The notes below the pieces were generated by a model. That model saw only the letters and a list, made by a program, of their open reading frames with translations. It did no database searches and was not told the origin of the DNA. Shown piece after piece: positions 37,543-45,623 of a DNA stretch of 64,000 bases (the stretch's first letter is position 1; every line of letters begins with the position of its first letter). Source of the stretch: Clostridiales bacterium (GTDB lineage Bacteria; Bacillota; Clostridia; Lachnospirales; WQUN01); assembly GCA_031271295.1 (NCBI GenBank), contig JAISVZ010000035.1:1-64000 (forward strand). Reading direction: 5' to 3'. The translations under genes were made by a program, and so were the position numbers.

Positions 37543-38460
37543 ATGAAAAATCCAAAATTTTTAAGTGTTTGCAGAACATTAACTTTTACTGTTTTATCTG
37601 TTATAATTATCTGCGGGGTAGCCTACGCGCAAAAGGAAATTCTTTTTAAGAACGTAATTGAGCGCGAAGTTACCGTAACCGCCGAAATGCTGAATTTGCG
37701 TACCGGCCCCGGGCTTAACTTTCCGGTTGTTGGCACGGTAACTAAGGGGCAGAAGTTAGAGGTTATCGGCACGCTGAACAATTGGTATATTGTTATTTTG
37801 CCGGATAGCTCCATCGGCGTTATATCCTACGAATACGTTAAGGTTTCCAAAATGGGCGAGAGCGTTTTTCTGCGCGATACCGGCGAGGGCTCCGCAGATG
37901 AAACAGGCGGTTATCCCGCTTCGCAAATTTCGGCACCGCGCTCCGAAACGGATGAATATGATTCGGCGCAAGCATCGTCCGCAGAAGGAAACGGCAAAGA
38001 TAAAACCGCTTCGCTAAAAAACGGAAGTTATGAAAACGAATCGGCTGAAGGAGACGCCGCGCAAGAAGCGGAAATTACTGCATCCGACGCGGAAATAATG
38101 TTCGATTTAATAAACAAGGCTCGTGTTGAAAATAAAGCTAACCCCTTTGTTTGGGATGAAAAGCTTAACCGGATAGCTGAACTAAAAGCGGCGGATATGC
38201 GCGACGGAGGTTATTTCGGGCACGATTCGCCGGTTTACGGAACGCCGTTTGCCATGCTTAAAGAAATGGATGTTTCGTATAAAAGCGCGACGGAAAACAT
38301 AGCGGAGAGTAATTCCGCCCGGAGCGGGCATTTGGAAATTATGTCCGAGGTTCACCAGCGGGTAAACGTGCTGAATTCGCGCTTTAACAAGGTTGGCATA
38401 GGAATTGTGGACGGCGGCGAATGGGGAAAAATAATTGTGGAGATTTTTATTGAGGAATAG
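37543..38460 (+). CDS. Secreted SH3-CAP (SCP/YkwD-like) protein
   Basis: A 305-residue protein with an N-terminal signal or anchor helix (MKNPKFLSVC then a hydrophobic run ending CGVAYA). A bacterial SH3 domain follows (LNLRTGPGLNFPVVGTVTKG, about 45-100), then a Ser/Glu/Ala-rich linker (about 105-180) and a CAP/SCP domain at about 185-305 (INKARVENKANPF, MRDGGYFGHDSPVYG, ATENIAE, NKVGIGIV). SH3b modules bind cell wall; CAP domains have varied, often unknown roles and occur in spore and wall proteins such as YkwD. ATG 37543 is chosen because it begins the signal peptide; the frame extends upstream without start signals. A -35/-10 pair at 37502-37530 would give an almost leaderless mRNA, so the promoter is unclear. 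Confidence 0.82.
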   Translation: MKNPKFLSVCRTLTFTVLSVIIICGVAYAQKEILFKNVIEREVTVTAEMLNLRTGPGLNFPVVGTVTKGQKLEVIGTLNNWYIVILPDSSIGVISYEYVKVSKMGESVFLRDTGEGSADETGGYPASQISAPRSETDEYDSAQASSAEGNGKDKTASLKNGSYENESAEGDAAQEAEITASDAEIMFDLINKARVENKANPFVWDEKLNRIAELKAADMRDGGYFGHDSPVYGTPFAMLKEMDVSYKSATENIAESNSARSGHLEIMSEVHQRVNVLNSRFNKVGIGIVDGGEWGKIIVEIFIEE

Positions 38461-38551
38461 GTATTTACGCGCGTACAGCCGCGTTAATAAAATTTGCGGC
38501 AAATGTTTACGTATGCGCGTATGGCGATTGCATAGAAAAGGTGTGGGGATA

Positions 38552-40552
38552 ATGGAAGTAAACATGAATTTAACAAACCGTCCGCAAACGGCGCAAATTA
38601 GCGGCGCTTCATCCGATACCTCCGTTAAAACCTCCGCGCCTTTGAAAGACGGGGGAACAATAAACGGCCATATATCGGATATCCGAGGCGATAAGCTGAC
38701 GGTTAAAATGGCGGACGGAAGCGAAATTACCGGGAAAACCGAAAACACCGCCGGGCTTCATATTGGGGACAGGCAGAGTTTTAAGGTTACGGTTAAGGAC
38801 GGCGAGGTATTGCTTACGGCAAATAATCCATCCGGCGAGGAATTAAACGGCAAGGTTTTGGGCGATATTCTTAAAACTTACGGTATGAAACCTACGCAGG
38901 AAAATATAAAAATGTTGGAGTTTTTGCTTAAAAACCAGCTTCCGGCAACTCAGGAAAATTTGAAATTCATTAATCAGGCGTTTAAGCTGCTTGGCGCAAG
39001 CGAAGCCAAAACCGCGTTTTTTCTGGAAAACCAAATTAAGCTTAACGTGAAAAACGCGGATCTTGTTTCAAATTTGGCGCAGCATAAAACCGTTTTCGGC
39101 ACACAGCTTGAAAACCTGTTTAATTCCGTGTTGGAACTTCCGGACGGAGCGCTTAAGGAAAGTATTCTGCGGGATTTACTTGGCGGAAATGCGGCGGCGG
39201 GCGAAGCGGCGGGGACGGGAAGCGCGGCGAACTCCGGTACGGCGGCGGGCGGTGCGGGAAACCCCGGTACGGCGGCGGGTAATGCGGCGGCGAATTCCGG
39301 CGAGGTTTTGGCAAACGCTTTGGCGGATTCCATTGTTGCGGCAGGCACAGAAGCAAACTCCGGCACAGCGGCGGCAAACGCGGCGGGTAGTGCGGGTAAC
39401 ACGGCGGCAAACGCGGCGGGTAATGCGGGTAACACGGCGGCGAATTCCGGCGCGGTTTTGGCAAACGCTTTAGCGGATTCCGGCACGGCGGCAAGCAGCG
39501 CGGCTTCGGCAAATGCGGCGGGTAATACTGCGAATTCCGGCGCGGAAATTACCGGAGAAGCGAACGAAGTTAATCAATCCGGGCAAGTGTCCGCGAACGC
39601 GGGGGATGTAAACGAAGAAGCCAATAGAAACGCGCTAAAATTAATTAAGGACTCGTTAACGGGAATTTTTACGCAAGCGGATTCGCAGACGTTAACACCG
39701 GAAGCCTTATCGAATTCCATTGCCGAAAAACTCTCGGAATTTGCGGCTAAACATGCCGGACAGTTACCGGACGAGCAAGTAAAAAACATAAATTCGCTTA
39801 TTGAAACGGCGAAAAACGCGGAAAGCGGCAAAGCGGTAAATACGCGGGAAACACTTGAACTTTTGAGCAAACTTCTTCCGGATGAAGCGGACGCGGCAAT
39901 GCGGCAAAAAATTTCCGAGAGTTTGAAAAACATATCCGAAAACCGCCAAATAAAAGACGCTCTGCTTAATAAGTTTTTGCTAAACCCGGAGGATTTAACA
40001 AAAGACGAATTAGCTTCGCGTATGCGTGAAATTAAAGAAACTCTTAGCGCAATTGCCGAAAAACACGGCGAAAACCCGCTAACTTCGAAGGTTATGTCGG
40101 AAATACGAAACATTGCCGATAACTTAACGCTTTTATCAAATATAAAGGAGAACACATTTATTCAAATTCCGTTAATTCTGAATTCGAACCGGGCAACGGG
40201 CGAGCTTTACATATTTAAGGACAAAAAGAAAAAGAAAACCGGCGCGCAGGATGTTTCGGCGCTTATCGCTTTGGATACCGCGAACCTTGGAAGGTTTGAG
40301 GCATATATAGTAAAGCAAGGCAGAAACGTTAACTTCCAGTTTCGCTTGAACAATGCCGAGTGCGAAAAAACCATAAAGGAAAATATACATTTGCTAAACG
40401 ACGCGCTAAATGCGCACAACCTTGTTATAAGCGGAGTTTCGTATAAAAAAATTACGGAACGGTTTTCGCTGCTCGACAAACAGCCCGCAGGTGCGGATGA
40501 AGGGGAGAAGCCGTTCGACATCAGCGAGTTTATTTTCGATAAGCGCACTTAA
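38552..40552 (+). CDS. FliK-like (flagellar hook-length control type) protein with Ala/Gly/Asn-rich repeats
   Basis: A 666-residue protein. The C-terminal 130 residues (IQIPLILNSNRATGELYIFK, then LIALDTANLGRFEAYI and LNDALNAHNLVISGVSY) resemble the C-terminal domain of FliK-like proteins, which in flagellar export switch substrate specificity by contacting FlhB. The N-terminal 150 residues and a helical region (about 385-540) flank a low-complexity block at about 215-335 built from AANSGTAAGN-like and VLANALADS-like repeats. FliK rulers vary in length through such middle regions. GGGG lies 3-4 nt before ATG 38552; an alternative ATG is at 38564. No flagellar genes are nearby, so it may belong to the FliK/FlhB-like pairs found outside flagellar operons. 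Confidence 0.65.
   Translation: MEVNMNLTNRPQTAQISGASSDTSVKTSAPLKDGGTINGHISDIRGDKLTVKMADGSEITGKTENTAGLHIGDRQSFKVTVKDGEVLLTANNPSGEELNGKVLGDILKTYGMKPTQENIKMLEFLLKNQLPATQENLKFINQAFKLLGASEAKTAFFLENQIKLNVKNADLVSNLAQHKTVFGTQLENLFNSVLELPDGALKESILRDLLGGNAAAGEAAGTGSAANSGTAAGGAGNPGTAAGNAAANSGEVLANALADSIVAAGTEANSGTAAANAAGSAGNTAANAAGNAGNTAANSGAVLANALADSGTAASSAASANAAGNTANSGAEITGEANEVNQSGQVSANAGDVNEEANRNALKLIKDSLTGIFTQADSQTLTPEALSNSIAEKLSEFAAKHAGQLPDEQVKNINSLIETAKNAESGKAVNTRETLELLSKLLPDEADAAMRQKISESLKNISENRQIKDALLNKFLLNPEDLTKDELASRMREIKETLSAIAEKHGENPLTSKVMSEIRNIADNLTLLSNIKENTFIQIPLILNSNRATGELYIFKDKKKKKTGAQDVSALIALDTANLGRFEAYIVKQGRNVNFQFRLNNAECEKTIKENIHLLNDALNAHNLVISGVSYKKITERFSLLDKQPAGADEGEKPFDISEFIFDKRT
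39198..39545 (+). repeat. Ala/Gly/Asn/Ser-coding low-complexity repeat block
   Basis: GC-rich imperfect repeats include GCGGCGAATTCCGGC units and a longer duplicated segment (about 39291-39335 and 39437-39482, both coding for AANSGxVLANALADS). All units keep the frame. Confidence 0.8.
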
Positions 40553-40631
40553 TGTAAAATGTCAGGAATTTCTTTACAATATATATGCTCGTGTTTTGAT
40601 TTCTCGTTAAATTTAAAGTGATTCGACATAA

Positions 40632-41717
40632 CTACTTTAATAAATTTTCAACAACCTTATCTCCAAACTCCTTAGTGCCGACTTTTTTAAGAGACGGGTC
40701 GTTTTTATCATGTAAATCTGCGGTTCTGTAGCCGTCAGTAAATGTCTTATTAACCGCATTTTCTATGTCATTGGCAATTTCGGTATTATGAAACGAATAT
40801 TTGAACATCATACCGGCACATAAAATCGAGCTAACGGGATTAGCCATATTTTTACCTGCAATGTCCGGTGCGGAACCGTGGATGGGTTCATATAGTCCAA
40901 AATCATTTTCTCCTATACTTGCTGACGGAAATAACCCAATCGAGCCTGATAATACGGAAGCCTCATCAGACAATATATCGCCAAACATATTGGTTGTTAA
41001 AACAACGTCAAATTGTTTCGGATTTAAAATTAGCTGCATACTTGCGTTATCTATGTGCATATAATCCAAAACTACTTCGGGATATTCCTTTGCTATTTCA
41101 CCAACAACTTCACGCCACAAAATACTGCTTATTAATATATTTGACTTCCCGATTAGAGTAACTTTCCGTTTTCTGTTCAGTGCGTACTCGAACGCTCTTT
41201 TTGCTATTCGGGCGATTTCATGCTCATTATAAGACTCCACATTATAGCATTCCCTGCCATACGGAGTTTGTCTCTCTCCGCTTTCTCCAAAATAAATACC
41301 CGAAACCAATTCTCTGACGATTAGTATATCTATGCCGTCGATTACATCTCTTTTGACATTTGAAAAGTTGATAAGCTCCTTGATTGTTTTAACATATCTA
41401 AGATTGGTATAGAGGTTAAATATTTTTCTAAGCGGCAATATCGCACCTCGCTCTATGTTGCTCCACTTCGGGTCGTTGATTAATTCCGGAGGTCCCCCGA
41501 ATGGTCCTTTTAATAAGACGTCGCAACTTTTACATTTTTCTATGGAGCTGTTTGGCAATACTTCACCATATTTGTCGTATGCTTCACCGCTGGCTTCGAT
41601 AAAATCAAATTGAATACCGTATTTATATTTTTTATCTGCGGCTTCAAGAACTTTTATTGCCTCTCCCGTAATTTCAGGACCGATATAGTCGCCTTGCAAA
41701 ACACCGATTTTTTTCAT
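40632..41717 (-). CDS. leuB: 3-isopropylmalate dehydrogenase (isocitrate/isopropylmalate dehydrogenase family)
   Basis: A 361-residue NAD-dependent beta-decarboxylating dehydrogenase. It carries the family blocks for substrate (GPEITGEA, then RELVSGIYFGE with the catalytic Tyr), the catalytic Lys in GKSNILISS and the metal/cofactor block (MFGDILSDEAS, then GLYEPIHGSAPDIAGKNMAN). LeuB oxidises 3-isopropylmalate in leucine synthesis. Oddities: GDYIGPEI replaces GDGIGPEI, and LLKGPFGGPP replaces the usual LLGAVGGP, so this is a divergent branch and a related dehydrogenase role is possible. It stands alone, with no leuA, leuC or leuD nearby, and is AT-richer than its neighbours, suggesting transfer. 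AGGAG precedes the ATG. Confidence 0.82.
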   Translation of the reverse strand: MKKIGVLQGDYIGPEITGEAIKVLEAADKKYKYGIQFDFIEASGEAYDKYGEVLPNSSIEKCKSCDVLLKGPFGGPPELINDPKWSNIERGAILPLRKIFNLYTNLRYVKTIKELINFSNVKRDVIDGIDILIVRELVSGIYFGESGERQTPYGRECYNVESYNEHEIARIAKRAFEYALNRKRKVTLIGKSNILISSILWREVVGEIAKEYPEVVLDYMHIDNASMQLILNPKQFDVVLTTNMFGDILSDEASVLSGSIGLFPSASIGENDFGLYEPIHGSAPDIAGKNMANPVSSILCAGMMFKYSFHNTEIANDIENAVNKTFTDGYRTADLHDKNDPSLKKVGTKEFGDKVVENLLK

Positions 41718-41745
41718 AATTTTCTATCTCCTTCTTATGCACTCT

Positions 41746-41774
41746 TTTATACAGCAAATAACAGAAATATTCAA
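41746..41774 (-). promoter_or_regulatory. leuB promoter
   Basis: On the minus strand TTGAAT (41769-41774) and TATAAA (41746-41751) are separated by 17 bp, about 29 nt upstream of the leuB start codon. The short leader leaves no room for a T-box or leader peptide. Confidence 0.6.
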
Positions 41775-41822
41775 CCCATACCGGAATCTTAATTATTCAA
41801 AACTTAATTTCGCTCATAATAT

Positions 41823-42581
41823 TTATACCTCGCCCGCAAAACACCGCGTAACATTGGGGATAACAACCACCCCGCCGGTTTGATACCTGCCGAAAATATC
41901 TTTTAGCCCGTCAACATAGGTAGCATAGTTTTCGCTGCCCGCTTTCGGCGCGTAAGACGACGACAAATTTCCGCCTATAAATTGTTCTTCATTTAAAGCA
42001 TAGTCGTTTTGAAACTCCAAAACCTCATATTTGCCTTCAAATAAACCGCTGAAATCATCGTCCTTGGAATCGCCGCGAAGCGCGCCGTCCGATCGCCCTT
42101 TGTAACTATCGCAGAATTTTCCCGTAAGGATATCGGTTTCCCGCATAAAATCGTTCTCATCAAGTTTTCGGTTCCAAACCAATACAACCTTCCCGCCCGG
42201 TTTTAAAATTCTGCGGCATTCGGCTTTGAAATTTTGCGCGTTAAACCAATGAAATGCCTGCGCTACGGTAATAATATCCGCGCAGTTTGCTTCAAGCCCC
42301 GTATTTTCCGCAGGCATCGCCACGGATATGTAATTTGCGAAATCCTTTAAATCCCGCTCCGCAATACGGCGCATATCTGCGTTTGGCTCCACCGCGTATA
42401 TTTTGCCGCACCGGGGCGCAAGCTGGGCGGTAAGTTTGCCCGTGCCGGAACCGATATCGGCAATAACGCTGTTTTTATCCGCGCCAAGCTCCGTAAATAT
42501 GTAATTAATAAATTCCGGCGCGTAATTTGGGCGAAAACGCGCGTAAATTTCCCCCATACCGTCAAACCTTGATTCGTTCAT
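41823..42581 (-). CDS. Class I SAM-dependent methyltransferase
   Basis: A 252-residue methyltransferase of the Methyltransf_11/25 type. Motif I is VIADIGSGTGKLT, the acidic residue binding the SAM ribose lies in YAVEPN, and motif IV/post-I elements are ADIITVAQAFHWF with RRILKPGGKVVLVW. The YARFRPNYAPEFINYI and AQAFHWF pattern is that of the widespread ubiquinone/menaquinone-methyltransferase-like group, whose substrate varies. ATG 42581 is chosen because AGGGAGAGA precedes it; the frame is open 39 codons further through a tandem repeat region without start signals. It lies downstream of pcrA on the same strand, separated by that repeat. Confidence 0.85.
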   Translation of the reverse strand: MNESRFDGMGEIYARFRPNYAPEFINYIFTELGADKNSVIADIGSGTGKLTAQLAPRCGKIYAVEPNADMRRIAERDLKDFANYISVAMPAENTGLEANCADIITVAQAFHWFNAQNFKAECRRILKPGGKVVLVWNRKLDENDFMRETDILTGKFCDSYKGRSDGALRGDSKDDDFSGLFEGKYEVLEFQNDYALNEEQFIGGNLSSSYAPKAGSENYATYVDGLKDIFGRYQTGGVVVIPNVTRCFAGEV

Positions 42582-42600
42582 AATTTTCTCTCCCTTCATA

Positions 42601-42717
42601 ACAGCGATATACACAAAATGCGATACCAAAATATTTATTTGAAACAGCGATATGCAAAACGCGGTACTAAAATATCTATTTAATAAAGCGATACACACAA
42701 AGCCGATATTAAACTGC
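42601..42717. repeat. Three imperfect ~42-bp tandem repeats
   Basis: Units starting at 42601, 42644 and about 42685 share GCGATA, CACAAA/GCAAAA, CGATACCAAAATAT and TATTT blocks; the third is cut short. They fill the gap between pcrA and the methyltransferase gene. Confidence 0.7.
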
Positions 42718-42735
42718 CAGTTTTAACCGGCAACA

Positions 42736-44940
42736 CTAAAACACCTGCGACAACCCCTGATAATCGAAGCGTATCTGTTTTACTCCAACCAAAAACCGGA
42801 TTGTATATGTTTTTGTAACCTCGTCCGCGTCCTCAATTACGCCTTCGCCGAAAACCTTATGCTTAACGTTTGTTCCTTTTTCGAAATAATTTTCCGCGCA
42901 ATTGCGCCGCATTACCGTTTGAAGCGCGTATTCCGCCATGATATCCGCGCCGATTTCGCCTATCCGTTTAATGTTTTCGTCCGCGATATCGAATAAAAAC
43001 CGCGACGGCGTTCGCGAATAACCTTTAAAGCCGTAACCTTCGCTTTCGGTTATGAATAATTTTTGCTTTGCCCTTGTCATTGCCACATAGGCCAAGCGCC
43101 GTTCCTCCTCTAAAGCTTCCTCTCTGCGTTCCTCTAACGCCCGCGCGGACGGAAAGGTTTTTTCGCTCATGCCCGCCACAATAACCGTGTTAAACTCCAA
43201 ACCTTTGGATGTGTGCGCCGTCATAATTTTAACGTTGTCCTTATTCTCGTCCTCTTCGGTATCGCGGTGCAAGGATATATCCTGTAAAAAGACACTCAGC
43301 GTAAGCGGTTCGCCGTAATCCGCCTCTAACTGCGCAATGGAACGCAAAAGCTCGGAAACGTTATCGAGCCTGTCCATTTCGCCGCTTTCGCGTATGTACT
43401 GCTCGTAGCCGGAATCTATCAAAAGTTTTTGCAAAAGTTCCGATACCTGCAAAGAATCCGACGCTTCCTTTGCGGATTCAATTACCTCAATAAATTTTTT
43501 TGCGCCGGTGTTCGCAAAAGACGGCGAATGCGCGTTTTCTTTCAGCGCCTCGTACAGTGTGGTTTTACTTTTTGCGGCATATTCCTTCAAAATCGCCGTT
43601 TTGTTTTTTCCCAAACGTCGGCGCGGAATGTTTGATATGCGCAAAAACGAAAGGTCGTCCCCGTAGCAAACAAGGCGCATGTAGGATAAAACGTCTTTAA
43701 TCTCCCGCCGCTCGTAAAAGCCGAACCCGCCGAAAACCACATACGGAATGTTCGCTTTTAAAAAACCCTGCTCTATAAAGCGCGAAACGTATGCCGAACG
43801 GTACAGCACCGCGATATCGGAATATTTGCCGCCGTCTTTTACGTGGGCATTAATTTTTTCCGCTATGTAGCGGATTTCCTCCTTGTCGTTCTTGCCGTGA
43901 AAATGCTCCGGCATTATGCCGCTTGGGTTATCCGTGAACAAATTTTTTTCTATGCGGTTTTGGTTTTTGGAAATTAAACTGTTGGACGCGTTTAGAATTT
44001 CCGGCGAAGAGCGGTAATTTTGGTTCAGCAAAACCGTGTAAAACTCCGCTTTCAGCTCATTTTTTTGCTGCTGCGGAATGTACGAATCCGCTCCGTCCGC
44101 AAAATATTTGCGCAAATTTTCCTCGAAATTCAGCAAAACCTCCATTTTCGAACCGCGCCATTCGTAAATATTCTGGTCAGGGTCGCCAACCGCAAAAAAG
44201 TTCTGGTGCTTTTCCGTTAAATGGCGTATCAGTTTAAATTCCTTCATCGTAATATCCTGAAATTCGTCCACCATAATGTAATTCATCCGGTTTTGCCACT
44301 TTTCCAAAATATCCGTATGGTTTCGGAAAAGATAGATTGTAAAATTTATAAGGTCGAAAAAATCCAGCCCAAAATACTTCTTTTGCTTTTCCATGTAGCG
44401 GTAGATTATTTTCTGTTCCAAATCCTTTGGTACCGCGCCGCTTATTTCGTTTCCCGGCACAGCCAAATAATCCAAATATGTAATCAAATTCTTTTCGTAG
44501 CGGATTTTATCTATCATAAACTCGAATGTTGCCGTATCCATTTTTATGTTAAGCTCTTCGTAAATTTCCTCAAGAATGCTTTTCTGGTCCGAATTGTCCA
44601 AAACCACAAAATTTTCGGGGTAAAAAAGCCGCCCGATATCCTCGCGCAAAACCCGCGTGCAAAAGGCGTGCAGGGTTGAAACAAAGGAAGTATCTATTCC
44701 GTCGCCCAGAAAATAACGCAGCCGCTTTTTCATTTCCCGAGCCGCTTTGTTTGTGAAGGTTATGCACAAAATATTGGACGGTGAAATGCCAAGCTCCTGC
44801 ACAAGATAAGCGTAACGCGCGGTTAATGCGCGTGTTTTGCCGCTGCCCGCCCCCGCTATAACGCGCACATAACCCTCGGTTAACAGCACCGCCTGCTTTT
44901 GCTCTTCATTTAAAGACGCAAGTAATTTTTCGGTATCCAT
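42736..44940 (-). CDS. pcrA: ATP-dependent DNA helicase PcrA/UvrD
   Basis: A 734-residue superfamily I 3'-5' helicase. Motifs in order: Q-motif region LNEEQKQAVL, Walker A AGAGSGKT, CITFTNKAA (Ia), VDEFQDI (II), GDPDQNIYEWRG (III), NYRSS (IV), TAHTSKGLEF (V) and YVAMTRAK (VI). The C-terminal ~70 residues (KVFGEGVIEDADE, TIRFLVGVKQIRF) are the Tudor-like tail PcrA uses to bind RNA polymerase. It works in repair, replication restart and removal of RecA. ATG 44940 has GGGGTG upstream; a TTG at 44985 is not supported. Length and motif set fit PcrA. Confidence 0.93.
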   Translation of the reverse strand: MDTEKLLASLNEEQKQAVLLTEGYVRVIAGAGSGKTRALTARYAYLVQELGISPSNILCITFTNKAAREMKKRLRYFLGDGIDTSFVSTLHAFCTRVLREDIGRLFYPENFVVLDNSDQKSILEEIYEELNIKMDTATFEFMIDKIRYEKNLITYLDYLAVPGNEISGAVPKDLEQKIIYRYMEKQKKYFGLDFFDLINFTIYLFRNHTDILEKWQNRMNYIMVDEFQDITMKEFKLIRHLTEKHQNFFAVGDPDQNIYEWRGSKMEVLLNFEENLRKYFADGADSYIPQQQKNELKAEFYTVLLNQNYRSSPEILNASNSLISKNQNRIEKNLFTDNPSGIMPEHFHGKNDKEEIRYIAEKINAHVKDGGKYSDIAVLYRSAYVSRFIEQGFLKANIPYVVFGGFGFYERREIKDVLSYMRLVCYGDDLSFLRISNIPRRRLGKNKTAILKEYAAKSKTTLYEALKENAHSPSFANTGAKKFIEVIESAKEASDSLQVSELLQKLLIDSGYEQYIRESGEMDRLDNVSELLRSIAQLEADYGEPLTLSVFLQDISLHRDTEEDENKDNVKIMTAHTSKGLEFNTVIVAGMSEKTFPSARALEERREEALEEERRLAYVAMTRAKQKLFITESEGYGFKGYSRTPSRFLFDIADENIKRIGEIGADIMAEYALQTVMRRNCAENYFEKGTNVKHKVFGEGVIEDADEVTKTYTIRFLVGVKQIRFDYQGLSQVF

Positions 44941-45066
44941 CCGGTTCACCCCGTTGTTTGCAATAGATGAATGATGATAGTTCAAACAATTTTTAATTAG
45001 CGCCTATATGATACTAAAATGCGCTGAAGATATCAACAAGACATATTATTTTCGCGCGGCGCCCTC

Positions 45067-45160
45067 CTGTAACATTTGCAGGATAGCTGCGCAAAGTACG
45101 GATAACTTCTACGCCGAAGCCGCTGTAACCCTTAATGGATAGCTACGCAAAGTACGGATA
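45067..45160 (+). repeat. Two direct copies of a ~38-nt motif
   Basis: CTGTAAC followed 7 nt later by GGATAGCTRCGCAAAGTACG and GATAA occurs at 45067-45105 and 45123-45161, offset by 56 bp. The GGATAGC...GGATA block (24 bp) differs at a single base. Function unknown. Confidence 0.75.
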
Positions 45161-45180
45161 AAGACAACGGCTAACTATTT

Positions 45181-45210
45181 GGAATGATGACAGAAAAATG
45201 TCATCATTCC
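45181..45210. repeat. Perfect 12-bp hairpin
   Basis: GGAATGATGACA and TGTCATCATTCC pair exactly around a 6-nt GAAAAA loop. No T run follows on the plus strand (GGAAAAAAG does), so it is not a standard terminator there; it may be a structured element end or a minus-strand terminator, where TTTTTTCC precedes it. Confidence 0.7.
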
Positions 45211-45223
45211 GGAAAAAAGAATA

Positions 45224-45257
45224 GCGCCGGTTTCAAACTTTTTAAACGGAATTAGTA
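45224..45257. repeat. Right-end fragment of the palindromic element (copy 4)
   Basis: GCGCCGGTTTCAAACTTTTT followed by AAACGGAATTAGTA matches the right arm of the 101-bp copies (closest to 5103-5136). The left arm is absent. Confidence 0.7.
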
Positions 45258-45328
45258 TTAGACCGTGTCGTGAAAATTAACATGTTATGCTGTTATAATA
45301 TTCACTGGCGCAATGTAATAAAAATACG

Positions 45329-45357
45329 TTGACATGTTTTAAAAATCGACATATAAT
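45329..45357 (+). promoter_or_regulatory. Consensus promoter of the putative type I toxin
   Basis: TTGACA (45329-45334) and TATAAT (45352-45357) are both perfect and separated by 17 bp. Transcription should start near 45364, 45 nt before the toxin reading frame. Confidence 0.85.
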
Positions 45358-45408
45358 TTTGCTAAGCTATTGCGGGCGGACGGGCTAAACCCTAAAGGTG
45401 GTGAAGCC

Positions 45409-45498
45409 ATAACGATAACCTTAACACATTTTGAGTTCATATACCTGATTCTTCTTGTTGTGTCGATAATTGTCGGTTGCAGAAATGCAAAAAAATAA
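45409..45498 (+). CDS. Putative type I toxin peptide (29 codons, ATA in start position)
   Basis: The frame from ATA 45409 to TAA 45496 encodes a single-helix peptide: ITITLTHFEFIYLILLVV, then a hydrophobic stretch ending in GCRNAKK. A short polar start, a ~15-residue membrane helix and a basic tail are the layout of holin-like/Fst/TxpA-type toxins that damage the membrane. AAAGGTGG (45394-45401) lies 7 nt before the ATA, so this codon is where initiation is expected; no ATG, GTG or TTG is available in frame nearby. I infer that an ATG has mutated to ATA, which would cripple or weaken translation, unless ATA is used. The stop codon lies in the terminator stem of the facing RNA. Confidence 0.6.
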   Translation: MTITLTHFEFIYLILLVVSIIVGCRNAKK

Positions 45499-45617
45499 GC
45501 CGCCCAATTCGCAATGTGCCGGCTTATTTCTCGTTTTCAAATAAACGGGGTTTAGTCATAACTGCCGCAGCAATAGTGACCACCCAGAGAGAGCCGCTGT
45601 GCTCTCTCTTTTATTCT
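45489..45617 (-). ncRNA. Putative antisense RNA antitoxin (~129 nt)
   Basis: A minus-strand transcript is predicted from the promoter at 45624-45652 to an intrinsic terminator. Its stem pairs 45493-45502 with 45520-45529 (AAATAAGCCG/CGGCTTATTT), and the minus-strand RNA then ends in TTTTTTT (complement of 45489-45495). No protein is encoded. The whole RNA is complementary to the last codons and 3' untranslated region of the toxin mRNA, as with RatA/TxpA and SR4/BsrG, where pairing blocks translation or triggers RNase III decay. This is inferred from promoter and terminator placement only. Confidence 0.6.
45586..45615 (+). terminator. Terminator of the toxin mRNA
   Basis: AGAGAGAGC (45586-45594) and GCTCTCTCT (45601-45609) form a perfect 9-bp stem with a 6-nt loop, followed by TTTATT. 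It gives a toxin mRNA of about 250 nt. Confidence 0.8.
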
Positions 45618-45623
45618 AACTAA

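Larger units (their letters stand above)
44941..45328. other. Repeat-rich intergenic region
   Basis: No gene is supported. It contains two copies of a ~38-nt direct repeat (45067-45160), a perfect 12-bp hairpin (45181-45210) and the right end of the palindromic element (45224-45257), described separately. A consensus -10-like TATAAT at about 45294 has no matching -35 box. Confidence 0.5.

Noticed and set aside
38974-39486. 170-codon Pro/Ala-rich minus-strand ORF opposite the FliK-like repeats
   Set aside because: An open frame caused by GC-rich repeats with no stop codons; no start signals and no recognisable domain.
42601-42717. CRISPR array between pcrA and the methyltransferase
   Set aside because: Units are contiguous and imperfect, without unique spacers.
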